From: Dromaius novaehollandiae
Lineage: Eukaryota > Chordata > Aves > Casuariiformes > Dromaiidae
Assembly: GCF_036370855.1 (NCBI RefSeq)
Contig: NC_088098.1
Location: forward strand, 136,916,721-136,980,720
Length of the DNA: 64,000 bases
Direction: 5' to 3'
Under the pieces are notes generated by a model that was not told the DNA's origin, searched no databases, and saw only the letters and a list, made by a program, of their open reading frames with translations. The stretch's first letter is position 1; each line of letters begins with the position of its first letter. The translations under genes were made by a program, and so were the position numbers. Below, piece after piece: positions 36,981-50,400 of this stretch.

Positions 36981-37935
36981 CCTTGAAATTTTTCCTTGGA
37001 TAAGCCCTCAGGGTATGCTTTGAGGGCTGCACTGTGTTCAGGGACACTGCAGCTATTGCTTGCCCAGACCCATGCCTGGGTTCAAGCATGCATCAGCTGC
37101 ACAAGCTGTCAGTGTGCTTCCTAGCACGGTTTTGGCTTGGAGCAATGAGCACTTTTGCCCACTTTCCCTTGGCACAGGTTAGGGGAGAGCAAGGGCTGGG
37201 GCCAGTTTTCAAAAGTCAGTTCAGGTGCAGCTATTCCCTTTTGGGAGGAATTGTGCTTAGATTTGCAGGAATGAGAAGGAGTACCTCTGGGCCTGTTTCA
37301 GTTAGTAGAATAGATAGTTTATTCTCACGCAGTATGAAACCTAACACCAAAAGTACCTTTAGTGATTGGAAAATTGAAGTGATTTTTCACTATGGGTCCT
37401 GTTTGCTTTCTTCACTAGGTGTTTTGTAAGTGACTACAGCAGGAGGCAGGACTCCATGGAAAACTGTGCTTTTCCGCTGCATGCTCTATGCTGGCTGCTC
37501 TGCAATCCCTGCCCCAAGCAAAGAGCGTTTCTGGAGTGCCTAGCTGAAGGCTGCAGCTCGAGGGTGCTGCAGGTTGCTAAACACATAGGAACTTATCTGC
37601 ACTGTTTCAGCTGCTGTCAAAAAGGTCAAGGAGACAAAAGCAGGTACAAAGCTATAATCTTGGAAACTGAGGTGGAAGGGGCTGTCTGTTTAATTGCAGC
37701 TTCTTTAGTGAGGGCTTTCCCTTGCCATTATTTCCCTTCATCCCCGGGACAGGCTCCTGGTGGGGTTGGGCTCAGTGACACAGGGGATGTCCTGCCTCCC
37801 CACACAGCACTTTGCACAAGCTCTGCTGGCCTGAAGTGCTTTCATGCCCCTAGTCTGCAGGGACGTGGCTCTGGCTGTGGGTGCTGTGTCACCGGCAGAG
37901 ATAATGCTTTGGAACATACAGTAGTATAAATAGTA
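36981..37935. other. GC-richer intergenic patch
   Basis: About 0.95 kb of more GC-rich sequence with longer chance open frames on plus (131 and 157 codons at 37034-37429 and 37456-37929). The translations show no known domain and the two frames overlap no splice pattern that I trust. It could be an old repeat or a regulatory region. Confidence 0.4.
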
Positions 37936-39890
37936 CTCCCATTCATATAAATATCTCTGCACATTGCTGTAATGATGGTGACAGGGTATTATACTGTGGG
38001 TTTATTTATAGCTCTGGAAGCTCTGTGAGCTAAGTAACAATGCACTGAATTTGTTCTGTGAATTATTTTGATTTTTTTTTCCCCTTGATACACTCTAATT
38101 CATAAAAAAATCTTTATTTTTTTCTATCGGTCTCAGTTCCTTATTTGCAGTGATAGAGAAACAACAAGTTTGCCAAATTAAGGGGCAGATCCCAATTTGG
38201 GAGTACTTTTCTGGTGACCTAGAAACAAAGCTGTAGGCATCTGTTGGCTTACAGGGGTTTGGGACACACAAGTCTGGATAGCCCTGGCATGGTCGTGCTT
38301 TTCAGCTGCTGTCAGGCTACGAATGATCCAGCTAAGAGAGTTTCTGCTTTAAACTTGAAGCAAAATCTTTTATTTTTTTAGGAAGCAGGTAGTTAGATGT
38401 TACTTTGACTGCAATGACATAAAATAAACATCTCCATTTCCAGTTTTAACGTGAAATGCCACTGTCTGACTGTCTGTTCCCAGCACTAATTGATTGATCC
38501 ATTTCTCTGAGAATGCTGCTGATAGTGGGTGGATGCAGACAGCAGACCTGAGAACAAATACACTGGAAAGGGACTGTTCTTGTGATTATGGCTTGAGATT
38601 GGCAGTGTTTGTGTGATGATTAGGATTCAGGTAAGGCACTATTTGCAGTGAGTAGGTTAATGCATTAGTTTCATGCAGTTGTCTTACCTTCAGATGGACT
38701 TCACGTTTCAGTTCTTGATTTTTGCCAGAGATCTCTTTGAAGGAAGTCAATGTGAAGGAGGTAAAATGGAATGTAGCAAATTACTGTAATTCTACAACTT
38801 TGTTAATTCAACAGTTAGTGTTAGTGCTCCTGGCTGCATGCTTATGAGCCTTTGGGATGAGGTGGTGGAATGTTAAAGGGAATAGATGAAATAAATGGCT
38901 CAATAAAATGCTTGTGAACTGGACTTTTTCTGAGAAGCTGCCTCTTCATCAGATATAAAATGTGCTCCTTTATAACATGTGCATTATGGAGATAATTCTG
39001 ATGGAAACTGACTGAAAGGCTGCTCTCTTAAAGCATACTAATAAAGTCTAGTATTTGTTCAGGTGACTAAATACACTGTGACTTTGCCTAAACACCCAGT
39101 AGTTCATTTATTTGCTTCAGGTTTTTTGCAAATATTAGCAAAAGGGACAACTCAACAGTCATATGTCTACAGATGACTGTATGGGGAAATAACTGGTGTG
39201 AACTATGTACTTTAACATCTTTGCTAGTATTTTTCAGCTTAAGAAAGAGCCAAAAGGGATAGACTTGGTGCCTTCGTATTTAAAAAAATGTTTATTTCTC
39301 TCAAAGCATTGTATTTGCCTAATTCTTTTTCTTTACTGTTTCACAGTATTATTAATTACGCATGCTTGTTTTTGTATGGTAAGGGTTCTGCACATTGCCA
39401 ACTCTGCATTTAAAAGAAAACAAAAAGATTTGCTGCCCCCTGCCCATGCCCAGACATCTAGTAAACATCTAGAAGTAATTCATGCCTAAAATGCAGTGGA
39501 AACTATTACAGGGATGTTTAGTTCCTGACTGGTATGAGACCTTGAAAAGTCAACAACAAAATTAAGAATACAATTTGTAATCAGTTTTTCTCCCTTCCAA
39601 AGCGAGGACAAAATGTAGTTTTTCTTGCAAAAGACTTTTTTCCACCTTGACTTTGTCCTTCAATTGACAGACAAAATATTGACCTCTTTCTGGACGGTCT
39701 TGGCTCCTTTGTTGGAGCTGGAACGCAACACTGTTAGCAGGAGATTGAAATATAAGTTCTCTTCAGCTGAGAACAAAGCTGTACCCATGACACACTGAAT
39801 TCATATGGTCATGGGCTATGAGGACTTGGCAACACCTGTATCATTGTTAGGATAAAGCACTGGTTTGTACAAAAGAAGAGGAACTTGCTA
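37936..39890. other. Intergenic, no gene recognised
   Basis: AT-rich sequence; nothing recognised. Confidence 0.7.
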
Positions 39891-40500
39891 CCTTGCTGGT
39901 TCCTAACTAGGGGGGCCTGCTTTGCTTTGATCTTGCTGGATTTGGTGAGACAATTGCATTTGGCAGGACTCTAAGGAGGGGTGAAGAGTGATGCAGAACA
40001 ACTGCACATGGGCTGGAAGGAGATCTGGACATGAGCAGCAGTGCTGGTGTAGCTGAGGTACCTTGGACTCGCGGGACACCTGCAGCTGTGTGATGTGCAC
40101 ACAGTCGGTCTGAGGCACCTAGTGGTGCATGAAACCGTTTCTGAAAGAGTCTAGCAATTCCTTGTTTTTCCCTTTTTAAATGAGTCACGGGACAGTCCCA
40201 ATGAGAGAGGACACTATAGGTCTGTCCTCTGCCTGCAGGCTAGCCTTCAGCAAGATCACAGGCAGCATTTAATGGCAATACAGGCCCTCTTACAGTAGGC
40301 GTCAAGAGCACTGTAGAGAGACGATGTGCCTGGATTCCACCTGACTGGCATAGGCGGACTGCTGGGACGCAGCCACGAGACTAACAGTTGCTATTCTCTC
40401 AGTAGTCCTCTCTATTGAGAGTTCTCACTATTCTCTCAATAATTCTCTCAGCTCTTAGCCAGAGTCTAGTCTTAAGCCTTTGTACCATTGTGCACCTTAG
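39891..40500. other. GC-richer patch, possible old retroelement
   Basis: The block starts after a short purine run (AGGGGGG) and ends in repeated ATTCTCTCA motifs. Composition differs from the flanks, as for an old LTR or similar element, but no TATA box, poly(A) signal or target duplication was found that would prove it. Confidence 0.3.
40391..40450 (+). repeat. Tandem ATTCTCTCA motifs
   Basis: CTATTCTCTCA occurs at 40391-40401 and 40428-40438, and ATTCTCTCA again at 40442-40450. An inverted relative, CTATTGAGAG, lies between the first two. It is an imperfect local duplication with a spacing of 37 nt for the first pair. Confidence 0.75.
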
Positions 40501-40901
40501 AGTAATTGTTAAAGTAATTATTTTAACGACATTTTCTGTATATTTATTCTAACATTTTGAATTTACATCTGTTGCTTACATTTCATTACTCTATATGAAA
40601 TGCAGTACTACATTTCTTTTGATGTCCAAAATTGTACGCTTCCAAACACAGCCAACTGCCACCTAGCGATTAAAGCAGGAATTGCAATCAATCGTTTATT
40701 AGTGCCGACTGCCTGATAGACTAATTTTTAAAGACACTGTGACTTCAGAAGTCTGTTATAACAATCTGATCGATGCTTACTATGAGTAAATTAATTTAGA
40801 ATCTCCTAGTTAAAGTGCTATATAATTACAAAACATCATTTAACTGTGATGGTATGCATTTTTCCAAATAAAATTGTTCCCCTCTCCATTTTAAATGTAG
40901 T

Positions 40902-40936
40902 TTATATACACTACATATATATATAGTATATATATA
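40902..40936. repeat. (AT)n tract with internal palindrome
   Basis: TATATACACTACATATATAT followed by ATAGTATATATATA. AT-alternating, self-complementary and likely length-variable. Confidence 0.85.
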
Positions 40937-42519
40937 AGCATTTAAAAAGATACTTCTTGAATGATGCATAGCCATAGACAGAGTAGAGGGCCAGAGGGGT
41001 AGCATGGTACATCTGTTTTACATCCTACGTAAGTAACATTTCATCACTTCTGAAAATTCACCCAGATTTCTTTTACGGAAGATAATGGCATTTCTATTTG
41101 TGCATTTCATAGCTATTTTTGTAGTTTAGAAATACGTGGTTTCTTCAGAGTTGTATGATTCTGCTTGCAGAGATAAAGACCGAACCCGATTTAGGGAGAG
41201 GAATTGTTTTGTTTTCCTTGTTAAGCTTTCACACTGGGAGTTCTCCTCTTGCTGGGTACTGCAGCCTCAAGTCCTGCATTTTTTAAGTTGTTTTTCCCTT
41301 GTTTCATAGTACCCCTTACACTAAGCTAGGAGCATCTTCTCCAGGGATGAGACTTGCAGGTTAACCCCATCATCTCTCAGCACTGCTGCCTGCCTTAGCA
41401 GAGTGTAGTGGTTTGTGCAGCGGGAGCAGACCTGATGTGACTGTGGTGTGCTCAGGCTCCCCTTGGGATGGGTGTGTATTTGCCTGCTGTGTGGATGTCA
41501 GCCCCTGCGTGCCATGGGACTGCGTAACCCAACATTTACAGCCGTGTGTCTGGGAAAGCATGTTCTGCAACGTGAGGAGCGTCTCACCTCCTGAGAAGCG
41601 GCATGGCAGTGTGCATTTCCGGCCATGCTCCTGGGTAGGGCACTTCAGGGAGTTGTGAACAGTGGTAGCACACTTTCCTCTGCTCGCTGGTGATACCGTC
41701 CTGCATCTTAGCACAGACTGACAATGATCCACTGCTATGAGCGATGGTGCACTACATTGAATCCATCAAGTTTATACAGTGAATGAGATGCTGTATTTTT
41801 TCCTCTCTTATTATTATACATTGCTTTCTACAATGCTTTGCTGGTCATGACCTGACACGTGTCCCAGCCCAGCCTGGAATACAAATTACGTGTGTGCTCA
41901 GTGTGACTGCTGTGATGCTGGCCAACTCAATGCCTCTCCAGCTACAGAATACTATCCTTAACCCTGGCTTTACACAAGATCTGTTTCTGAGAACTGCACC
42001 TGATGGCATCTGAAGCTTTGCTTGCTTGGTCTATCTTGACATAATGCAGTTCATGTTCTGATGCAATTTCCTATTGCTCTCTCACTTTGGCCCACAGAAA
42101 GCTGTTGGGAAAGGCAATTGTTTATTCACATTTGTACAAAATTGAGCCCTGAATGATAAAATCATAAACAAAACTAACAGCTTCTGAAAATAAACTAGTA
42201 CCCAGAATGCAATGGATGGTCAGCCAAAGAATAAAACAGTGCCCAGCCTGAAAGGCATAAGATCCTAAAATAAGCACCACGGCTTTTAACAGAGAAACAC
42301 AGGAATCTTTCAACTAATTTTTTATATTTTTTTAATTATATTAACTTGGAAAGGAGAAAAGATATACTTTAGATTGTTCTGGACAAATTCTTCTCTGTGC
42401 AGCTTCTCTGAAGTGAGTGGAATTACAGGAGGAAAGGATTTAGCCTTTTACGTCAATAGCATGTGTGTACTAGAGCAGAAATAAAGCATTTGTCAAAGCT
42501 GACCAGCATAGTGTACATC

Positions 42520-42540
42520 TTTTTTTTTTTTTTTTTTTTT
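42520..42540 (+). repeat. T21 homopolymer
   Basis: Twenty-one consecutive T. On the minus strand this is an A-tract, possibly the tail of a retroposed copy, though no recognisable body lies beside it. Confidence 0.8.
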
Positions 42541-43439
42541 GGCCTAGCCTTATGAGGATATCTATACAGAGGAATGGAAGGCCATTGTGATTAAAGTATC
42601 TGAAATGCTGGCTTACTCCTAAATGATTCAGTACAAAGCTGAAGAAAAAACTCTTTTTTACAGGAACCAATAGTCATTTATAAGGGAGCTGATCTCACCC
42701 AACAGAAATGGAAGTTGATAATTAACCAGAGACAGGAAGGTTCATCATTTGGTAATGAGCTGCCTACAAACCCATCCGATAAATAAAGGCTGTCAAACAA
42801 AATTTCTTGGCATAGCATATCAACCTGCAGGGCTTTCTACAGATGGCACTGGAGACTTCAAAGCATGACAGTATCTGACCATCTGATTAAGTCAAGAGAT
42901 GTTGATGAAAAAGTGATGTGTGCTGTAAACAATGTTTTCTAAATATTCAAATGCTGCAGAAACAAATGATTAAATCTCTATATCCAAGATTATGAATTTC
43001 AGGAGAGGGAGGGAAGCACAGTCCCAGGCCTGTGTTAGAAGCAAAACATAGCATAAAACAAGAAAATTACATATGCATTATTTAAAACCATTACTGGAGA
43101 GGAGGCAGTGGTGGGGAAAAGCCTACTACAAAAGGATGAAATGGGATCCCAGAACATTTATAATATCCATCTTCCCTGTGGCACAAATTGGTATACATAC
43201 AGCTAGCCATTATTTGTTGCAATTTGTACAAATCAAAGCTGTTTTTCACCCCATTTTAAAAGGCCTACCCAGTAGTCTTGTCTCGAAGGAAGACTGTATC
43301 TTGGATGTTACAGCTTTATGGAGTTTACGCGCATGTAAAAACTGATTGGATGGAAATAGATGGTGATAAGGAAGCATATCTTTTCTCTCTCCAAACCAAA
43401 GAAAACTATAACACGCACTGATCTTATGTCAGCCACCTC

Positions 43440-44430
43440 CCTCCTGGTGAATGGCCTCCTTGGTGCGTGGTCCAGGATGGATCACTGAGCACTTAGCGGC
43501 AGGGCTTCAAAAGAAACAGGGCGAATCCTTGCCCGGCTCCGCGCAGAGGCAGCTCTCCAGAGACCCCCACTGCAAAGGACCCAAAAAGCTCTTGGTGTGT
43601 GAAGCACTTCTCAGTTCTTCAGGTTCCCTTCCAGCACCAAGTACTTCTCTACACCGGCTGCCTAGTGTCATGGTGCAGCCAGGTAGGGAGCTCCCTGGGG
43701 CCGGGCAGGGGCCGGCCTGTGGCGGGGCTGGAGCCGGCACTGGCACCGCTGCGGCTTCGCAGGGCAGTGACTGACAGCCTCGGGCTGGGCTGAGGCTGGG
43801 GGAGGTTGGGGGGGGCAGGGATGGTGTGGGCTGGCAGGGCCCCCAGGGACCAGACATGAGGGACCCATAAAAGCTGATGATCCCTAAAGGGTGTAAGAGA
43901 TCTGCCCAAAATGTAGTTTGTTGTCACCATCATGAGGAGCCCCAGAGACACAGTGAGGACCTGATTGCCGGGGCGTCGGGGCCAGACCTGGACACAGACA
44001 TCTCAGTGCTTGTGAGTATGTGGGCGTGAGAGGATGGGTGGGAGCAGGTAAAACCAACTTTCTCAGAAGTGTTTTTTTAAAAAAAATCACCTTCCCCTTC
44101 CATGAGATCTCGCATTGAGCTTCATCCCACTAATTAGCATCCCAGCAGGCACATCTGGCCAGGTTTAGTAACGCTAGCCTGATGCCAGGCAGGCTGGACC
44201 AGGGGGGACTGTCCCTGGGATGCTTTGTCCAGCCGTAGGGACCACATGCTGGGAGATGTGGCGTGATCCCGGCGGTGTGTGCTGAGCTGGGGTTTGGCAG
44301 GCTGGGTCGAGGCTGCACGCCAAGCTGATGTGGAGTGGCTGCTTCCCAAGGCAGCCTTGGAAACGGTGTAGTCACAGTCACGCTCACAGCCTAATAAACC
44401 CGGCTCCACGTGAGCTGCCTCTGCATGGAG
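43440..44430. other. GC- and CpG-richer intergenic patch
   Basis: About 1 kb with more CpG than the surroundings: roughly 15 CpG in 43441-43800 by eye count. It also has G-rich runs, including the one at 43798-43820. Several chance open frames overlap on both strands and none shows a known domain. It could be an orphan CpG island or distal promoter of an unseen gene, or a GC-rich repeat. Confidence 0.45.
43798..43820 (+). repeat. G-rich run, possible G-quadruplex
   Basis: GGGGGAGGTTGGGGGGGGCAG followed by GG. Several G-tracts of three or more lie in close spacing. Confidence 0.7.
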
Positions 44431-47400
44431 GCAGTCGGTGTGTCTCCAGTGCCAGAGCATGGTTAATCAAGGACCAGATAAAATGCCCTCATATACGTTT
44501 TTACAATGGGCTTATTAAATTCCCAGTGGGCATTCCTGGCATGTGAAAGGCAGGAAAAGCGGCTGTTGTTCCCGTTCCACATCAGTGGGAATTCCTAGAG
44601 AGGGTTATCAGTAACATGCTGACCTGCTAAATCCCATAATGGTCTATAAATATTGACTAATCCTTTACAAAATCATTTGTTATGTTTTGTAAGTGCAGAC
44701 CAAAAAGAGATAGATTTTTTGGGGGGGTTAGATTCATTTCAATGTAATTGAGACTAATGTCGCGCTGAGTAGAAAAAATACTTCCTGTTCCTCCAGTGCC
44801 AGCAAATACAGGACACATATGACTGCTGTTAGTGACATGGTCTATCTTGATTGGAATTTAATGTGTGGAATTTCATACATATAGCAATAAATGATCTACT
44901 GACAATAGTATCCGACTGAACTCATGACCCTTCACTTTGATTATATTTTAAGGTGGTTTTGGACATTCAAGATAGTTTAATTATGAAAGTTAGAAGTTCC
45001 ACAGGTAGGGTTAAACTGAATTTTGTACTTAAAATGAAGATTCATTTTCTTAGTCTGTGCCTTTCCCAAATGACATCAATTGCATTTTCTATGGCTTTAG
45101 AAGTTAAACATACTCATTAGAAGTTAAAATTAACTCATCTTAGTATGCCAGGGCACGTAACTTTCAATGTAAGATTTTCTTTTTGTGCCCTTTATCTCCC
45201 TTGCAAAAGCACACAGTGTTATCTTTTGTTTTTTACATGACAGTAATATTATGAAGAAGCTCCCTCTTCCCCTTGCTCTGCTAGCTGAGCTCAAAATGAT
45301 TGTGTTTACTATCAAAACATGAAGGCTGCAAGCCACACACACACATACAGAGATGTGTTACCTGGTCTCTGAAACACTGAACCAAAGCCCCACAGGAGAC
45401 GTTATAAAGTATTTAGAGTGATAACAGGGTATTTGACTGCACAGCACAGAGATTCTTCCAATACACTTCAAATCTGTGGAAATCTTATGCAAGTGTTAAT
45501 TTCTGTATGAATATCCTTTTAAAGAAGCAGTGGTCATTTACCACTGTTCTTTCTCAGAACTGACTATCCCTCTGACATCAGAGACTGTGGATCCATCAGA
45601 TAGTTTGCTAAAAAAGTTCAGCAAAGGACATTTCTTAAAACATCTGCCTTTACTCTTAGTACAGATGAAGCCACGTAGCCCTAAGTGGTGGCCATGTGCA
45701 GGAGCCTATCTCTATTGCTGTTCTTGGGTCATGACTAAAGAAAAAGCCATATATAAGAGCTTATACCTGAGACCAGCCTTCAGTGTACAACAGATAAAAT
45801 TGCAAAAGCAAAAGCCTGAGAGAGGGAGGATGGCAAGAGCTGAGTAGCTGGCTATGGCCAGCTACAACCAGCTGCGACCACAGGGCTGACCCCTCAGCTA
45901 AATCTGCCAGACCAGACTCCCACAGCAGGATCTTACCTCCAGGTTATATCTGAGCCTTTCGTTGTTCTCCAGGAGGCTGAGCAATCTCTTCTAACTACAG
46001 CAGGAATAAAAGGTTGCCTGTTCTGAAAAAGGGAAGAAATAAGGTAAAAAAAGAGCATTGATCCAAAGCATCTTTTTAAAAATCACAAGCTACTTGCTAT
46101 ACCTTCTCAAGAGGAAAAGAAAAAAGGAAAGGAAAATGAGAGTACAGATATGTGGGATGTGTACAGGTGAAGCTGAGAGGCAGTAGGGCTTTAGAGAAAG
46201 CTGTTCAGCAGGAATGGGGCTGTAAAGCCCCATGTTGTCACGGATTGCTCAAGAAAACCAGGCAGCTGTATATCCAGGTGGTCTTGCTGTTCCTGTTTCT
46301 TTAGCATTGAATTGAAATACATGTTCTGGTTATTTATTTTTAATGTTTTCCCCTCAAGGTGTCACTGCAGGGTAGACTTAGGGCTATTTATAAGTGACAG
46401 CTGCGCATTTTCATTCCTAAAAGTGTTTGGCTTTCTTTGAAAAGTAGCTTTAACTACAAACACCTTGGGTTAATAAGCATGGTAATTCAACATCTCCATA
46501 AGGTCAGTTTCCCTTAAGTTACTCTTCCACATTTTTCATCTCTTCTCCATCTTTATATAGTTCACCTAGGAAGAAATATAGTTATCAATGGCTAAGGCAT
46601 TGGTTTTAAGCCCACTCAAAAAGCAGCTCTCTTTCTAGTGCCAGTGAAATGCTGATCTGGAATACCATGTGTCATTCCTGTCTCTGCAGTAAGGCTGCTG
46701 CCTGCACTAGGATACTATTGACAGGCTTTCCTGGAACCCTTAAGTTTTCTATGGAGTTCTTGAATTTAAGGGGATATCAGCACTGAGTCACTCCTTATCT
46801 GGGATCTCAGGTGTTCTGGTCAAAGACCAAGGGAGAACACCGGCTTACTTAAAATGCTTGCCTCTTTGTTGAACTGTAATCAAGATAGCTTTATTTTTTA
46901 TTATTTAGTCTCAGACTGAAGCAATTGATGAGTCTTAGTAGTTCATGAGAGGAAAAATCAGTTATTCCACTAGCAGTAGGAGAAATGAAGCCTCATGTCC
47001 CTAAACCTCCTCTGCTTTACAGTAATCCCAGTTGCCTTTTCTAGCCCCTGTGACCCCTCTATCTGAGGGAAACATACATGCAATTGGACAAATGTGCTAG
47101 ACGTCCAGCCAGCAATTGTTAAAAAGAATGTGTAACAGCTGAAATCTGACTATGTTTCCTTTAGGGGGATGAAGGGATTAATGAAGGGATTAATTTGGGT
47201 TTTTCTCCTTTACTAAGATACTGGTTTTCATATATCTTGCAGGGTATTTTAAACATACACCTTACCATCACATTCAGTTACAGTTAGGCAGCAAACTCAA
47301 AAGTGATGGTACTTAAGCATTGTTTTCTTAGGATACCAAGCTAAAAAATATCCAGTAGACAAGCTAGGGAATTTTCTTTTACTGTGGCTGTGTGATTCTG

Positions 47401-50400
47401 CAAATAACCCGTCTTGTTACTTGTGTACAGGTTGCAGAAATGAGTGGGAAGATGTAGCTGGTTATTTAAGCATCCTGTAAAGAAGTTAGTTCTCTGTATC
47501 AGCATGGAAGAGAATAGGGAGAATCTACCACTGCTTGGGTTGGTACCTGTTCTGCTCCCTGTGTATTCTGTCCCCTAGCATATCCAGCTGCTGATGACAA
47601 GTGTCTCCATCACAGATGGTGCTTGCAATAACATTTGCCTTAGTCTTAGTGGATACAATAGTGTGGTGGAACTGACAAGCCAGGGAGACTGGCTCATCTT
47701 CTTACCTGGAGTGCTTCATGCATGCCAAGTTTAAAGGACTCTTGGCAGGAGAAGATCTCCCTTACTGGTAGGTCTCGTTCCAGTTCTGTCTTGCAGATGT
47801 TTTGACTCCAGGCTTTCAGTCTTGACTTTCTTTCCCTACCCCTTCTGCTTTGCCAAGTATTTGATCAGTCATTCCTAAGTAGGAAAGTGAGAGCACAATG
47901 AGTGTCAGCAAGGGGAATTAGGCTTCTGCCTCTTCACTTTCCCCAACTGCATTTTATCTTGTGCCTTCTATATATTTCTTGTGATATTTTCCTATTGCTG
48001 ACAACAATAACACATGAATACTGCCACTGTCCTTTTCAGTAGCAGAACATCAGCACTACCTCTCAGTAAACTGATTGGGTCAACAGTGAGTAGTATGGAG
48101 AGAATCTGAATTAAAGCATGCCTGGCTGAAATATGAAGACCTTTGCAATCAGGGGCCATTAAGCTGAGCGTCTGTACTTGTGATGATGTTTTAAGTCAGC
48201 CTCTGCAATTTAATTCTATTCACTAACTACATTAAGAGGATGTGAGAGTGATAATTCAATCACTCAAAACATAGAAAATACCAGCATGTAGGCTATATCT
48301 GTGATCTAAAGTGCATATTACAGGACAGTCTCTAATTACTTTGTTTTCAATACATTTCTAAAATCCCCTTCAGAAAAAGAAATCTAAAAATGAGAGTAGG
48401 ACCTGGAGGTTTAGTGTGTGCCAAAGTCTTCCTTGAGACTACAGTAGCTCACAGGGTACATGGTTAGTGAGAATTCATTAATGATTTTGTTCCCCTGCTA
48501 ACTTTCAGATACCTCCACCCACCTCTTTCCTCACCCTCTACTGCTACTCTCTAAAAGAACGTTGCCCTTTTCCAGCAGGATGATGTTTCACTGAGTCTTC
48601 TTCACAGAAATTGGCTCCTACCTACAGACACATGTATTTTTTTATTGGCCCTCATCATGAATTGTCCCTCCCTGCCTTTACACTTGCAGGCGCCCTCTGT
48701 GGTGGGTGGACTTCACAGTCATCATTTACCACTGGACTTTTGAGAAAGCCCCAGACTGGTCTGCATTTGGTTATTGTCTAGCAAAAGAATAGCAAATGAG
48801 GAGTAGAAATCCCTCCTGTGCAGATCCTGGGGCCTGGACCAAGGAGCCCTGATGTCTGGACTTGCCCAGTCTGGCAAGTATAGAAGGGCTGTCACCATGA
48901 AACCAGGAAGAAGGTAATGTGCAAATCATTCAGAGAAAAAAATCATTACTGATTACTACCTCTAAACCCACAAAAGTTATGTCTGCACTGCAGCCAGAGA
49001 TAGAATTGCTATATATGCTGTTGTTATATCTAAGCAAGCTTTAGCCTCACTAATTCGATAATAATAAGTTCAAGCTATTCAATAACAGTACAAGTTCAAT
49101 CACAGCAACAATAGCAGTGAAGATACAACAACACAAGCTTCATCTCAGTGCAGTTACCAGGCAGCCAGGGTCTCAGATAACTTGGATAGCTTGAAGATAC
49201 CAGGGCACAGGTTTCAGTGCACTTTTATTAGTATACCTGTCAACTAAATTAAAGCTAGCTCATCTATGCAGTACAGTGCATACTTTGGATTTTAGCATAG
49301 GTATAAATAACAACATGATTTAAGAGTGGCATATACTATTCACCTGTCTGTGACTATAATTATGACAAATTAGATGTGAACACTGTTAGTCAATTAGACA
49401 ACTTGTGATTTAATTTCTTCAAGCACAGCTAAGCACTAGATTTCAGTAAAACTCAACTATGTGGAAAATTTGAGGAGTCTATGCCATTACTTTACCTAGC
49501 TCATTAGATCTAACCAGTATGAAGTAACTCTCACTGAATTAAAACAAAAATCAATTTAAAATGTAAATGAAACAGGAAAAATATCTTCCTTCAAGAAAAC
49601 TTAATATTCCTCTAGAGAGAAACTATGTTGCATTTTTGAATAAAATTCCTAAGAGCAGCCTAGTCCTAGACCGTAATAACAGCAAGGATGCTTTTTCATT
49701 TCAGAAAATACAGGCAGACCACTGAGTTATCAAGAGCCATTCAGCTCTTCAGCATTCATTAAGCTGCAAATGTTGAGGTTCAGAGAACACAGCAGTCACC
49801 TTGTAGTCTAGGATGTATAATTGCTCTATCCAATTTTATTTGCACTGCTTAATGCAGTATGTCAATTCATGACATATTGATTCAACTTATAGAAGTAATT
49901 TTTTTTCCAGTTCATTTAAATTAGTTTAGACTGAACATGCTTGAAGGAAATGGCTATAAATTATGTCAGCTTTAAGTAAGTCTATGTTCAAAAATACAAT
50001 TTAAATAAAAAGTGCTAACTAATTTTGTTTAATTATTGATTTAAGCCTACTCTGCTTCTGGAAAATGTAATTACAAAAGTTGAATTTGGCTAGACCTACA
50101 GGATTATATGGATTCAAGTGGTAAAAGAAGGAATTCAGTCTCTAGATCAGTGATGAAAACATGTTCTTTAACAGAGGCTCCAAGGAAAAAGTTCTATGGG
50201 TGGCTCAAAATGTCTGTCTGTCCTTCTGGCCATTCCTCAGAGGACTGCAAGTGTCAAAGAATTCCTTTCCAACACAATATCCTCTCAAAACACTGACCAG
50301 AGTGATGCTGTTTGAATAAAAATGCAGGTGTGATTATCTCTCAAGCTGAAAGGAACATCTGAAAAAGTGTGTGCCTTATACACAAATTTTACCTTCCTGA

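Larger units (their letters stand above)
40501..43439. other. Intergenic, no gene recognised
   Basis: Mostly AT-rich, with an (AT)n tract near 40.9 kb, a GC-richer patch at 41.37-41.74 kb without recognisable coding content, and a T21 run near 42.53 kb. Confidence 0.65.

Noticed and set aside
37081..37095. GGGTTCAAGC as a possible tRNA B box
   Set aside because: No A box at the right distance and no cloverleaf could be drawn.
37034..37929. Two adjacent plus-strand frames (131 and 157 codons) as a possible gene
   Set aside because: No known domain, no convincing splice or promoter signals, and composition explained by a locally GC-rich patch.
43451..44460. Overlapping 65-116-codon frames on both strands
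   Set aside because: Low-complexity Pro/Ala/Gly translations from a GC-rich patch; no homology recognised.
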